Shown piece by piece: positions 8,705 to 17,696 of a stretch of DNA of 47,955 nt. The DNA lies in the NCBI GenBank assembly GCA_900661335.1, contig CAACVY010000011.1, forward strand, positions 1 through 47,955, in the 5' to 3' direction. The notes beneath the pieces are model-generated. The model was not told the origin of the DNA. It was given only the letters and a program-made list of their open reading frames with translations, and searched no databases. A program made the translations under genes and the position numbers. Within the stretch, counting starts at the first letter, position 1, and each line of letters begins with the position of its first letter. Origin of the DNA: an uncultured bacterium. GTDB lineage: Bacteria; Verrucomicrobiota; Kiritimatiellia; PWTM01.

Positions 8705-9686
8705 CTCTTTGCTGCGGCCCGCTTCCGGGCATCGACCCGCTCCGTCAAGAATTCCGGCAGAAGATCGCCGGAACCACAGAGGACACGGAAGCCACACAAG
8801 CGAAGACTACAGCACGGTCGCTGCGTCCCCGGAGGCATAATGAACGTTATCTGTGTCGGCGGTGTCGGTCCCTACGGAGGGTCGGAGGGATACGTTAAGC
8901 GGGTGATACCAAACCTAAACACGACTCTAGAAGCGGCTTCGCTGCGCTTGCCAACGAAAAGGCTCCTCTATTGGTGTTGGGTGACTTGGCGGTGGATCAC
9001 TTCGGCTTCAATGGGTTTAGAATGGACGTAGACTTTTTGATCCCTCCGAACGGGCGATCCAGGTTCGTCAAGTGATGGCACAGTCTCGTTTTGCCAACAT
9101 CGTCGTGAAGGGATACGTGATGCAGTGCTCCAAGCGCTCTTACCCACTGAGGATTTTCCGTACACGGATTCGTGTTTATGTACCGGTTCCTTACCCGCGC
9201 GGAGGAAGCAGAGATCTGGGGTAATAAATTAAGGACATTTTCACGCCGGCGCTGTGACATGCGCCGACGGCACGACCCTCTAAGGATTTGGGAGACATCG
9301 CCTAGCTCGGCGTACTGAATGCGTTCAATGTCGAATATGGAGATGATCAAGTCCGAAACCGAAGGTTGAAAGCAGAGGCGTGAACTAACCAGGGTATCGC
9401 TCAAATCCGCCGCCAAGACTGACGATGGACGGGTTGGTTGGATTGAGCATCCACCAGTCCGGATAGATCCGGAAATCGCTCGGAAGCATAAGACACTCGA
9501 GGAGAAATCCCCCACCATTTTTCTCTGAAGAGCGAAGCGGCCCAGCTAGATGCGCCGCCCGAGAGTTCAGCGTAAGGAACCAACGGTTGCAGTCGCCATG
9601 CGATGCGCGACATCAAGTGAATGAACGCTAGCGCATGGCGGAGAAGCCAACCCTCCCAAGCGACTTGTTTTGTCCAAACTGATCCG
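8705..9686. other. Long intergenic stretch with coding-like scraps, probably decayed sequence
   Basis: Nearly 1 kb without an intact gene. A short frame from ATG 8840 starts well (MNVICVGGVGPYGGSEGYV), then loses sense. In neighbouring frames APLLVLGDLAVDHFGF (about 8966-9013), RAIQVRQVMAQSRFANIVV (about 9050-9105) and GWIEHPPVRIDPEIARKHKT (about 9438-9497) look like pieces of real protein. They do not join into a family I recognise. The - strand frame 8997-9518 shows no motif. The likeliest reading is one or two decayed cluster genes. Confidence 0.4.
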
Positions 9687-10943
9687 ATGTCATCCCATCC
9701 CAAAGTTTCCGTGATATTCGGGACCCGGCCGGAGGCAATCAAGCTTGCGCCAGTCATCCGTGAGCTGCGCAAACATCCCGAGCTCGATTGCCGCGTGTGC
9801 GTTACGGCGCAACATCGCCAGATGCTCGATCAAGTGTTGCAGGTCTTCCGCATCGCGCCTGATCACGACCTGGCCTTGATGCAAGACAACCAGACGCTGG
9901 CGGATTTCACCGCGCGTGCGCTTACGGCGCTCGATCGTTACTTGAGAGAGGAGTGCCCCGACTTGATTCTGATCCAGGGTGACACCACGACCGTGTTATG
10001 CTCAGCGTTAGCTGCATTCTACCACAAAATTCCGATCGCTCATGTCGAAGCAGGTCTTCGCACGGGCGACCTTTACGCACCGTGGCCGGAAGAGGCCAAC
10101 CGCGTTCTGACGAGTCGTCTGGCCACCTTGCATTTCGCGCCGACGGAGTCAAATCGGCGAACCCTGCTTCGTGAGGGAGTACCCGAAGATCGAGTGTTCG
10201 TGACCGGGAATCCCGTCGTGGACGCGTTGCTCACCGTCCGGGATCTTGTGCGGCAAAGTCCACCCCGAGTGCATGCCTTGCCCTCATTTTTGCAGCCGGG
10301 TACGCCGCCGGGTTGTCCGCCGATGGTGCTCATCACAGGGCACCGGCGCGAAAGTTTCGGCGCCGGCTTCGAGCAGATCTGCCAAGCGATCAGGGAGCTC
10401 GCGCGGCGGTACCCCGACTCTGCGTTTGTCTATCCGGTTCACCTAAATCCGAACGTCCGAAAGCCGGTGTACGAGATTCTTTCTGGCCTGGCGAATGTGT
10501 ACTTGATCGAGCCATTACCGTATTTGGAGTTCGTCGGCCTGATGGATCGCGCGACCTTGATTTTGACCGATTCCGGCGGCGTTCAAGAGGAAGCCCCCAG
10601 CTTGGGCAAGCCTGTCCTTGTGATGCGGGAAAAAACGGAGCGTCCGGAAGGTGTGCACCAGGGAGTAGTACGGCTCGTTGGCACGGATCGGGACGCGATT
10701 GTATCGAGTGTTTCCGAGGTACTGGATGCACCTAGCGCTTGGCCAGCGTGCTCCGAAAACCCGTACGGGGATGGGCATGCCGCCGAGCGAATCGTCATGT
10801 ACACTGCGCGGTTCTTGAACATTTCGCACGTCGGCTTGGAAGAATTGCCGCGAAGGGCTTCCCTTGGCACTTCGAGCGGTTCGGCACTCGAATCCCAGCC
10901 TGTTGGCGACAAAGGCGGCCAGGCGTGCACCGGTTGCGTTTGA
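9687..10943 (+). CDS. wecB: UDP-N-acetylglucosamine 2-epimerase, non-hydrolysing, WecB-like
   Basis: Interconverts UDP-GlcNAc and UDP-ManNAc (or related HexNAc derivatives) for polysaccharide synthesis in the cytoplasm. The 418-residue GT-B-fold protein has FGTRPEAIKLAPV at its start, TAQHRQML, VQGDTT-like IQGDTTTVL, HVEAGLRTGD, EEANR, ITGHRRES, HLNPNV and the UDP-binding DSGGVQEEAPSLGKPVLVMRE. The ATG at 9687 is chosen because homology starts at once (SSHPKVSVIFGTRPE). The upstream in-frame ATG at 9621 would add a tail unlike the family. The EAPSLGKPVLVMR.KTERPE segment is classical WecB. A second, diverged paralogue lies at 31257. Confidence 0.93.
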   Translation: MSSHPKVSVIFGTRPEAIKLAPVIRELRKHPELDCRVCVTAQHRQMLDQVLQVFRIAPDHDLALMQDNQTLADFTARALTALDRYLREECPDLILIQGDTTTVLCSALAAFYHKIPIAHVEAGLRTGDLYAPWPEEANRVLTSRLATLHFAPTESNRRTLLREGVPEDRVFVTGNPVVDALLTVRDLVRQSPPRVHALPSFLQPGTPPGCPPMVLITGHRRESFGAGFEQICQAIRELARRYPDSAFVYPVHLNPNVRKPVYEILSGLANVYLIEPLPYLEFVGLMDRATLILTDSGGVQEEAPSLGKPVLVMREKTERPEGVHQGVVRLVGTDRDAIVSSVSEVLDAPSAWPACSENPYGDGHAAERIVMYTARFLNISHVGLEELPRRASLGTSSGSALESQPVGDKGGQACTGCV

Positions 10944-11014
10944 GGTTGCGGGGTGGCCCAACACCGACAGAACAGGCTGGCGATTCCGATCAGAACGCTC
11001 AGGAGATCCGTGCC

Positions 11015-11959
11015 GTGAAGACTCCAAACATGCTGATGAGGTGGTGCGGCATCGTCGCGGGAGCGGCGATGGCGTGGGCGTCGGACGCTCCGCCCGAGTT
11101 GGCGGAGCTCAGAGCCGAATTCCAACGCAGGTCGCAGCGGGCGACGTCGTCCCTAGAGGCCTGGTACCAGGGGCAGATCAAAGGTTTGTTGGCGAGATAC
11201 CAACAGCAGGGCCGGTTCGAGGCCGTCGAAGCTCTCCAGAAGGAGTTGGCAGAAGCCGGTTCCGCCGTCAAGGAGGGCTGCCCGATTTCGGAACTGGCTG
11301 GATTGTACAGTGCGTATACGGTAAGCGTGCACCGAGCGATGGAGCCCGTGTATCGTTGGTACCAGCAGCAGTTGGAATTACTGGAGAGTAACTTTGTTCG
11401 GCAAGGTGATTTACCGGCGGCTGCTGCCGTGAAAAAAGAGAAACTGCAGTTGTTACTTTCGTCGAAGCCGTCGTTTGAAAACGCAGTGGCCACCCCGGGC
11501 GTCCAGGAGACGCCAGGTGTGCGACGCGCCAAAATTCGGTACAGTTATCGAAGCTTAGAGTTTTGTCGAGGAATTTATGACTACTCGGATACGAACTGCG
11601 TCAAACTCTTAGACGGTCACATCGCTGAACAGCACTCGCCCCATATGGTGGCGTGGCAAAACATCAAGCCGCCGCCGATCCGGTTTGAATTCGATCCGCC
11701 AATGCGACCGCGTGTCGTGCGGATCCACGTGCTCGGAGGCAATCCGAGTCTCGGATACACCGTGCCCAAGACAATCGAGGTGCGTCGTTCGGTCGGTCGA
11801 GGAATTGGAGACCTGATCGCTCGAGTTACCAATTTGCCAGACCGCACCGACTGGGTGGAAATTCCTTTGTCGCTCACCGAACTCGTTTCATCGCTTTGGA
11901 TCATCCTCGATCGCTCGGGCACGTCACTGGTAGGGATTGATGAGATAGAATTTCGGTGA
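11015..11959 (+). CDS. Secreted protein of unknown function, coiled coil plus discoidin-like C-terminal domain
   Basis: No named family recognised. From GTG 11015 (AGGAG 9 nt upstream) the protein starts with a signal peptide ending near AMAWASDA, so it is probably exported. Residues about 25-155 are strongly helical, rich in Glu, Gln, Ala and Leu, with repeated Trp-Tyr-Gln (EAWYQGQIK, YRWYQQQLELLE). They include two similar segments, QGRFEAVEALQKEL and QGDLPAAAAVKKEK, and look like a repeated helical-hairpin or coiled-coil region. The C-terminal 140 residues read as a beta-sandwich like F5/8 type C domains (IRFEFDPPMRPRVVRIHVLGG, TDWVEIPL, IDEIEFR). Coiled-coil plus discoidin-like secreted proteins are common in PVC bacteria. 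Its place between wecB and wzx suggests a link with the polysaccharide. The ATGs at 11030 and 11036 are alternative starts. Confidence 0.7.
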   Translation: MKTPNMLMRWCGIVAGAAMAWASDAPPELAELRAEFQRRSQRATSSLEAWYQGQIKGLLARYQQQGRFEAVEALQKELAEAGSAVKEGCPISELAGLYSAYTVSVHRAMEPVYRWYQQQLELLESNFVRQGDLPAAAAVKKEKLQLLLSSKPSFENAVATPGVQETPGVRRAKIRYSYRSLEFCRGIYDYSDTNCVKLLDGHIAEQHSPHMVAWQNIKPPPIRFEFDPPMRPRVVRIHVLGGNPSLGYTVPKTIEVRRSVGRGIGDLIARVTNLPDRTDWVEIPLSLTELVSSLWIILDRSGTSLVGIDEIEFR

Positions 11960-12014
11960 TTCACGTAGTATGACATGCGGGGCGAGCACTATTTGCTAGC
12001 GACAGGATCGCCGT

Positions 12015-13376
12015 TTGCGTCATCGGAGCCCATCACAGGTTTCATTGTTGGCCCGCCTTACTCGGGGTGCGTTGTGGGTCCTCGTTGGGACCCTCGTTAC
12101 GCGTGCGGTCTCACTGCTCTCCTCGATACTGGTGGTTCGCCAGGTGGGACCAGTTGCCTGGGGGCAGCTGGGCATGATCCAGAGCACAGTGGGATTGTTC
12201 GGGACGTTGGCGGGGTTCGGAATCGGAACGACTGCCACTAAGTACATAGCTGAGCACCTTGGCCGGGATATCAGTCGGGTGGGGCAAATTGTTTCGCTAT
12301 GCCGGGCTATTACGTGGGTGAGCAGCTTGATCTTGGGTGGCCTTTTGTTCCTGCTTGCGCCTGTGTTAGCAAGCCGGACCTTGCACGCACCCGAGCTCGT
12401 TAACCCATTGCGTGTCAGCGTATGCTTGCTGGTGCTAACTGCGGTCAATGGGGCTCAGACGGGAGCGTTAGCCGGTTTCGAGGCGTTCGATATCATTACG
12501 TTAATCAGCATCGTTACCGGGATAATCTCCGCGGTCTTGACGGTGGTTGGAGCAGCTTGGGCAGGAATTGAAGGCTGGTTGTGGGGAGCTATTGTCGGCC
12601 TTGCCTTGAATTCCGCGGCCAATTGGCGTGCTCTGAACCACCAAATGAAACGATGGAACGTTCGACCTGTGCGCCCGCCTTGGAAAAGCGCAATACATGT
12701 TCTTCGAAATTTCAGCTTGCCCGCATTGTTAAGTTCGATCTTGCACACTCCGATCACTTGGGCGTGTTACTCTTTACTGGCGCGCCAACCGAATGGTTAT
12801 CACGAATTGGGGATTTTCAACGCGGCGAACCAGTGGTTTACAGCCGTCTTGGTACTTCCGAACGCGATTGGGCAAGCCCTATTGCCGACGCTTTCGGATC
12901 GTTTGGGCGGGCGGGATATGGGCTCTTCGCGCTTTCTGATGAAATTTGCGATAGTCCTTAACGGTGTCGTTTCGATCCCAGTGGTTATTATTGGCAGCGT
13001 GCTTAGCCCTTGGATTATGGGATTGTATGGTGAGGCGTTCGCACCTCATTGGCGTAGTTTAATCATAGTTGTATTCACCGCGGGCCTGCTTTCAATACAA
13101 AGTCCTGTAGGTCAACTTCTCGCTGCTTCGAATCGTCTTTGGCTAGGAGTGGCCATGAATGCGGGTTGGGGAGCCGTGTTTCTGGGACTGACCGCGATCG
13201 GGGTCCACTGGGGTGCGTTGGGCCTCGCCGGAGCGCGGCTGGGCGCATACCTTGTTCATGGGATTTGGACTTTTGCGTTTGCTTTTCACGCCTTGAGAAA
13301 TCCTCCATCCGCCGACATTAGTACAACCGGTGGAGAGGAAGCAGCCGTCCTACCCACTCTGGTTGACAAGCATTGA
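12015..13376 (+). CDS. wzx: Wzx-type oligosaccharide flippase (polysaccharide biosynthesis protein)
   Basis: Integral membrane protein of the MOP/MATE superfamily that flips undecaprenyl-linked repeat units across the inner membrane. The 453 residues contain about 12-14 hydrophobic segments. The N-terminus is typical of Wzx: LTRGALWVLVGTLVTRAVS, then LVVRQVGPVAWGQLGM and GFGIGTTATKYIAEH. The second half carries PNAIGQALLPTLSDRLGG and the SRFLMKFAIVLNGVV segment. The start appears to be TTG at 12015; the first ATG (12174, MIQSTVG) would cut into the first helices. It would work with the Wzy-like protein at 15421. Confidence 0.88.
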   Translation: MRHRSPSQVSLLARLTRGALWVLVGTLVTRAVSLLSSILVVRQVGPVAWGQLGMIQSTVGLFGTLAGFGIGTTATKYIAEHLGRDISRVGQIVSLCRAITWVSSLILGGLLFLLAPVLASRTLHAPELVNPLRVSVCLLVLTAVNGAQTGALAGFEAFDIITLISIVTGIISAVLTVVGAAWAGIEGWLWGAIVGLALNSAANWRALNHQMKRWNVRPVRPPWKSAIHVLRNFSLPALLSSILHTPITWACYSLLARQPNGYHELGIFNAANQWFTAVLVLPNAIGQALLPTLSDRLGGRDMGSSRFLMKFAIVLNGVVSIPVVIIGSVLSPWIMGLYGEAFAPHWRSLIIVVFTAGLLSIQSPVGQLLAASNRLWLGVAMNAGWGAVFLGLTAIGVHWGALGLAGARLGAYLVHGIWTFAFAFHALRNPPSADISTTGGEEAAVLPTLVDKH

Positions 13377-13574
13377 GACTGGGCCATGCGAATTTTCCGA
13401 GGTGTCGACGAAAACGAACGAAATCTCGCTTGGGCCCTGCTCTCCGTGGTACAGCCGCCGCCGGATTTCGGGACTCTTCTGTGCACGACATGTGAACGCG
13501 TTTGAAGGATTGAACTTTCAGGTCTCGCTTGCTTGCGCGACCTTGAGCTGCCTGTATTGCGTGCGTTGTTTTAG
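13377..13574. other. Stretch upstream of the methyltransferase pseudogene
   Basis: About 200 bases with no supported gene. The methyltransferase reading frame can be followed back to about 13575, where a TAG (13572) closes it. The original 5' end of that gene may lie in this stretch in another frame. Confidence 0.35.
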
Positions 13575-14375
13575 GAACTCGAACAATGCCATGCCGCATT
13601 CCTCAGTAAGGAACACGCGTTCCGCAGTCCCGGGGTATCCGTGACCGCGAGAGCTCTGCAGACCTGAAGTCGGGTATGGGAATATCCCTATGTCGCATAC
13701 CACGTACGCCGATGCCTTCAGAGGCGATCTGGCAATGGTTCTGCGCGCGTTGTGGACCTCGGCTCGGGTGTCACTTTCCTGCCCTTCGCACTGGCCCGAT
13801 AAGGATGTCATGTCCTTTGCTTGGATACAGACCCCGTCGTCGTACGGGACTTGACACGGGCTGCAAACGTGGTCGCAGCGGAGCCGGGGCAAGTTGTGGC
13901 ACAAAAAATGGAGCCCGACACAATTCCTATCCCGAACGAATCCGTGGACCTTCTGTTGTGCGTCAGTGTGTTAGAGCACGTACAAAAACCGAACGCCCTG
14001 CTTGAGGAAATGGAACGAGTGATTTGTCGAGAGGGTCGGCTGATCTTGACCATGGACCTTGACCTGCGAGGAGACCAAGCACTGAGCGTTGCGGCGTGGA
14101 ATGAGATTTATGACCATCTGCTGAGCCGCTTCGAGCTCGCAGCGCCTCCAAAACTAACACATCCTGCGGACATTCTTCGTAGTGACCGAGGGCCTTACCG
14201 AGAATTTCCCCCACTGACTTCTCCGAAGCGGGTCTTTTGGAATCTAGTTTACGCAATACGAAGTCGGAACCCTAAAGTCCTCTTACGTCTTGCACGGATA
14301 CCATTCCTGTTGGCTGTGGTCGGATTGGTGCTGAAAAAGCGATCTCCGGCCGGTGGACAGTTACCCTCGATATGA
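13575..14375 (+). pseudogene. SAM-dependent methyltransferase with in-frame stop codons
   Basis: Class I (Rossmann) SAM methyltransferase, broken. One frame reads LEQCHAAFLSKEHAF ... SVTARALQT[stop TGA 13665]SRVWEYPYVAYHV. It continues with the SAM-binding motif VVDLGSGVTFLPFALAR, a TAA at 13800, then GCHVLCLDTDPVVV with the acidic motif II. After that come ESVDLLLCVSVLEHV (motif IV region) and the C-terminal part to 14375. Only the piece after 13800 is open, and it lacks the SAM glycine loop, so the encoded protein cannot be a working enzyme. The stop codon overlaps the ATG of the next gene (ATGA), a relic of an intact operon. Sequencing error would have to explain two separate stops, which is less likely. 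Confidence 0.8.
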
Positions 14376-15130
14376 GAGTCATCCGTGCGGGCACGGACAA
14401 GGTAACCGGCGCAAACGCGTCAAAAGTGCAGCGCATGATCCCGCGGACGATCCATTACATTTGGCTGGGGAAACGGAGAAAGTCCTGGGCGATCCGAGAG
14501 TGCATGAGAAGTTGGCGGCGGCATTTAGCGGACTTTCGTTTCGTCGAATGGAACGAGAGCAACTTAAATCTTGCGGAATGTACGTACATCGCCGAGGCGT
14601 CCGAAGCGGGCTATTGGGCCTTTGTGAGCGACTACTTCCGATTGAAAGTGGTCTATGAACTGGGGGGTGTGTACTTGGACACAGACTGTCTTGTGCTGCG
14701 AAGTTTGGAGCCATTTCTGCGCCATCGTTTCTTTTCGGGCTTCGAGTCAGATCACGCGCCCTTCACGGCAGTGTTTGGCGCAGAGGCAGGGCATCCCCTT
14801 CTACAACAACTCTTGAGGCACTACGATGGAAAGCACTTTCGGGACGAGAACGGCGGATACGATACCACGACGAACACGGTCACCGTTTCAAGGGTTCTGT
14901 GTCGTGAATTCGGTTGTCGTCCTGATGGCACATATCAGGAACTACGGGAAGGTATTGCCATTTATCCAGCCGAGGTTCTCTGCCGGTATTCCCCGCGCTC
15001 CGTAGTGGTTCACTTGATGGACTGGTCGTGGGGACAGGAACGTATGCGGAGGCTTCACCGGCTGCTGGGGGGGGGGCGCGAACGCGGCCTTGTTGCGTAT
15101 GCGACACCCTTGGCTGTATCGAACACTTGA
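14372..15130 (+). CDS. GT32-like glycosyltransferase (capsular polysaccharide synthesis, DXD sugar-binding)
   Basis: Glycosyltransferase of the Gly_transf_sug / OCH1-like type (GT32). It begins with IPRTIHYIWLGKRR, the usual opening of the family. It has VEWNESNL, EAGYWAFVSDYFRLKVVYELGG and the metal and nucleotide-sugar motif D103-T-D105 in GGVYLDTD. FFSGFESD and the C-terminal VVHLMDWSW also fit. It overlaps the upstream methyltransferase pseudogene by 4 nt (ATGA). An internal ATG at 14437 (MIPRTIHYIW) would give a protein that starts exactly at the conserved region. Likely role: adding one sugar to the lipid-linked repeat unit at the cytoplasmic face. Confidence 0.88.
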   Translation: MRVIRAGTDKVTGANASKVQRMIPRTIHYIWLGKRRKSWAIRECMRSWRRHLADFRFVEWNESNLNLAECTYIAEASEAGYWAFVSDYFRLKVVYELGGVYLDTDCLVLRSLEPFLRHRFFSGFESDHAPFTAVFGAEAGHPLLQQLLRHYDGKHFRDENGGYDTTTNTVTVSRVLCREFGCRPDGTYQELREGIAIYPAEVLCRYSPRSVVVHLMDWSWGQERMRRLHRLLGGGRERGLVAYATPLAVSNT

Positions 15131-15420
15131 AGTCATCAGTTCGCCGTTTGCCAGGCGGGTTACAGAAAGTTGACCGAGCGCCCTTGTCCACGTGCTTCCA
15201 ATGGTGTCAGCTGAAATGCAAGTCGAAATGAATGTTGGCCTTTCGGTAGAGTTACCGACTGGGGCAACGGAATCCAAAAGAAAAGAGGAACGGTTGGACG
15301 AATGCCAATTTCGAATTGGTGGCGATCTGGAAATACGGTAGCATCTTCAAAACTGAGCGTTCGACCCGCGACTTGTAAACGGCCGGTGGCAACGACGGTA
15401 TTTGTAATGGAAAAGGAAAC

Positions 15421-16917
15421 ATGAACCAGCGTTGGTTGACCACTTTGATCGTGTTCCTGCTAGGGGCGTTCGTGGTCGTCTACGTCGTGACCAATCCGGG
15501 TTCGTTGCTCGGCATCTTTCTGATCGGAATCGTCGCCGGGTTGGTGTTGATTAACCGACCTCAGTTCCTCTTGACCGCGGCGTTGGCCAGCGGCGACATG
15601 GGGTTGATGATTCCGTTGTTCGGAGGTGTTGAACTTCAGTTGGTGCTCTTTGCCGCGTTGATCGTGTACGGCGTCATGGCGGGTTCGATTAGGAAACAAC
15701 CATATGCGCTACCTACAAGCCTCCGGTTCTTGATGGGCTTCGGACTGGTGTTGCTTGTGATCATTCTCGTTCGCGGAATTGGCTTTCGTATTTTCGGGTC
15801 CGAGGCGTTCGGCGGCAAGGACTATCTGCGTGTGCTCTTTGCAATTGGCGCCGCCTGGGCAGCCTTGAAAGTCCCCATCACATCCCGCCAAGCAGTCAAG
15901 CTAGTCGTGGTCTATGCTCTAGCTCCCGTGATCCCTTTCCTAGGCCAAGTTCTAGTGGTGGCGTTTCCACATCTCACCGTCTTCATTGGGAGTGTGGTCG
16001 AACTTCGCCTAGAGTATCTTTGGGGTGATTTCAATAGCGGGACGACTATTCGACGGTTCCAGGCGGCGTCGCACCTTGCCAACGGCCTCTGGCTCTTGGC
16101 GTGGGCTGCCCTTGGATTCAAGTGCTCAAGTGGTCGACCGTGGCTGTATGGAATATTGCCGGCCCTTTTAGCATTATCAGCTCTCAGCGGATTTCGCGGA
16201 AGTTTCGTGGTTCTTGCTGTCGCCGCGGCGTGGATGCTCTTTTCTACGGCGAGGCACAAGATCGCGTGGGCATCATTAGGAATTGCCACCGCGGTGGGCG
16301 GGTATCTGCTCCTCATGGTCGTTGGGCCATCTCTCCCCCTCAATTTTCAACGAACTCTTTCGTTTTTGCCAGGAATCGATTGGGACCCTGGTGCTCTATC
16401 TTCCGCGCTTCATAGCCTGAGATGGAGATGGGAGCTGTGGCGGTACGCTGCGAAGTTCATAGAAGAGTATTTATGGATCGGCCGGGGTCTTTTGCTCGAG
16501 GATGTGTTTACAGTTCATGCGTGGCGCCCTCTCTGGTATTACAGGACGGTCGAATATTACTACGCCGCGCACGGATACCACAATGGGCCGCTCGCTCTGT
16601 TGTTGGACACGGGCGTGGCCGGTCTGCTGACATGCCTGGCGTTCCAAATCAATTTGGTGAGAGAAGCGTGGCACTCGTTCTCGTGGTCGGTGAAAGAAAA
16701 CGAAGATACGTTCATCCGCGGCGCGTTGTATTTTCTGGCAATCTGGTTGACGGTCAATTTCTTCGTTTTCTATCTGGTTTTTGGCGACATCCCGTTCTCA
16801 ATTCCCCGTTGGACCATTCACGGAATACTGGTTCATACTTTGACCCGGGCCAATCGCTCGATGGTTATTGCCAGAACGAAAATACCGGGCTCCTCGCTGT
16901 CTTGTGTGTGGGGGTGA
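15421..16917 (+). CDS. O-antigen ligase / polymerase-like membrane protein (Wzy family)
   Basis: The 498-residue protein has about ten to twelve hydrophobic helices starting at WLTTLIVFLLGAFVVVYVV. A large periplasmic loop lies around residues 300-400. The loop carries the ligase/polymerase-type motifs: ALSGFRGSF before it, and RWELWRYAAKFIEEYLWIGRG ... AHGYHNGPLALLLDTGVAGL after it, which resembles Wzy_C proteins (a His-Asn followed by a Gly-rich helix). It would polymerise lipid-linked repeat units in the periplasm or ligate them. Polymerase versus ligase cannot be decided from sequence alone. It is preceded by about 290 bases without a gene, and GGAAAC lies before the ATG. Confidence 0.85.
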   Translation: MNQRWLTTLIVFLLGAFVVVYVVTNPGSLLGIFLIGIVAGLVLINRPQFLLTAALASGDMGLMIPLFGGVELQLVLFAALIVYGVMAGSIRKQPYALPTSLRFLMGFGLVLLVIILVRGIGFRIFGSEAFGGKDYLRVLFAIGAAWAALKVPITSRQAVKLVVVYALAPVIPFLGQVLVVAFPHLTVFIGSVVELRLEYLWGDFNSGTTIRRFQAASHLANGLWLLAWAALGFKCSSGRPWLYGILPALLALSALSGFRGSFVVLAVAAAWMLFSTARHKIAWASLGIATAVGGYLLLMVVGPSLPLNFQRTLSFLPGIDWDPGALSSALHSLRWRWELWRYAAKFIEEYLWIGRGLLLEDVFTVHAWRPLWYYRTVEYYYAAHGYHNGPLALLLDTGVAGLLTCLAFQINLVREAWHSFSWSVKENEDTFIRGALYFLAIWLTVNFFVFYLVFGDIPFSIPRWTIHGILVHTLTRANRSMVIARTKIPGSSLSCVWG

Positions 16918-17696
16918 GAGGGCGTGGACTCCGTCCCTGGGCCCCTGGGATTTTTCGCAGTGCCGCCTTCACACAGGCTGGTTGCATTCACATGGCGTTA
17001 GGCTTCGCAATCGAAGTCTCTACAGGAGAGGGGTCGAGCGAACAACGATTGTCAAGGTATGATTGGGGACAGATCATGCGCAAGTGACGGACTTCCGGCG
17101 ACGGATCGATAATGTAGCTCCGGCGCTCTGTCGCCGGAGGAATGATAAGTGAGATGTCCGGGGGGACAGCGCCAGAATCGACGCGCATGGGGATAGAGGG
17201 CGTCATTGGGATACAGCCTCTCGTGAGGACCTTGTTATAAACGAATCGATTGCGCCGGAAACCGGTGGTTGAAACGACTGCAAATGCTTGTCCCGACGCC
17301 CCGGCACAACGTGCGGCCGGACGGTAAGCTGGCTCCATAACGCCGTTGACTAGACGCCTCAAGGATCTTCCAACTCGGCTATCGGAATTTACCCACACAG
17401 ACAGCGAAGAGGCCATAAAAAGAGCGTTGCTCGTCGATGACCTGTGCCAAATTAGGGATCAATAAAGACGCCAAAGGTAGACACGTAGGTGTGAGGTACG
17501 GTCCGTACGGCGAGCGGCTAGAGTGCCATTGACGACAATAATGGAACGAATAAAGGCAAAACAATTTCGTCGTGTCATGAATATCCTTTGTCGTTTCGAA
17601 TTTCTTTTGCGGGGCACAGAAAATGGTGCGACGTGGATCCGCCGCTTGGCGGGGGCCTGGCTGGAAGCGGCAACACGATTCGACTTTTGAATTCAC
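16918..17696. other. Intergenic stretch, no supported gene; contains overlapping hairpins
   Basis: About 780 bases with no frame that shows a known motif on either strand. The only structure seen is a GC-rich set of alternative stem-loops at 17094-17139, listed separately. Confidence 0.45.
17094..17139. repeat. Two mutually exclusive stem-loops sharing one arm
   Basis: TCCGGCGAC (17094-17102) can pair with GTCGCCGGA (17130-17138). CTCCGGCG (17118-17125) can pair with CGCCGGAG (17132-17139) around a 6-nt loop. The two pairings compete for the same right arm. No T run follows, so it is not a standard intrinsic terminator. It lies about 180 bases after the Wzy-like gene. Confidence 0.5.

Noticed and set aside
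8997-9518. A 173-codon - strand open frame before wecB
   Set aside because: It has no ribosome binding site, no motif and an odd composition. The + strand scraps in the same bases look more protein-like.
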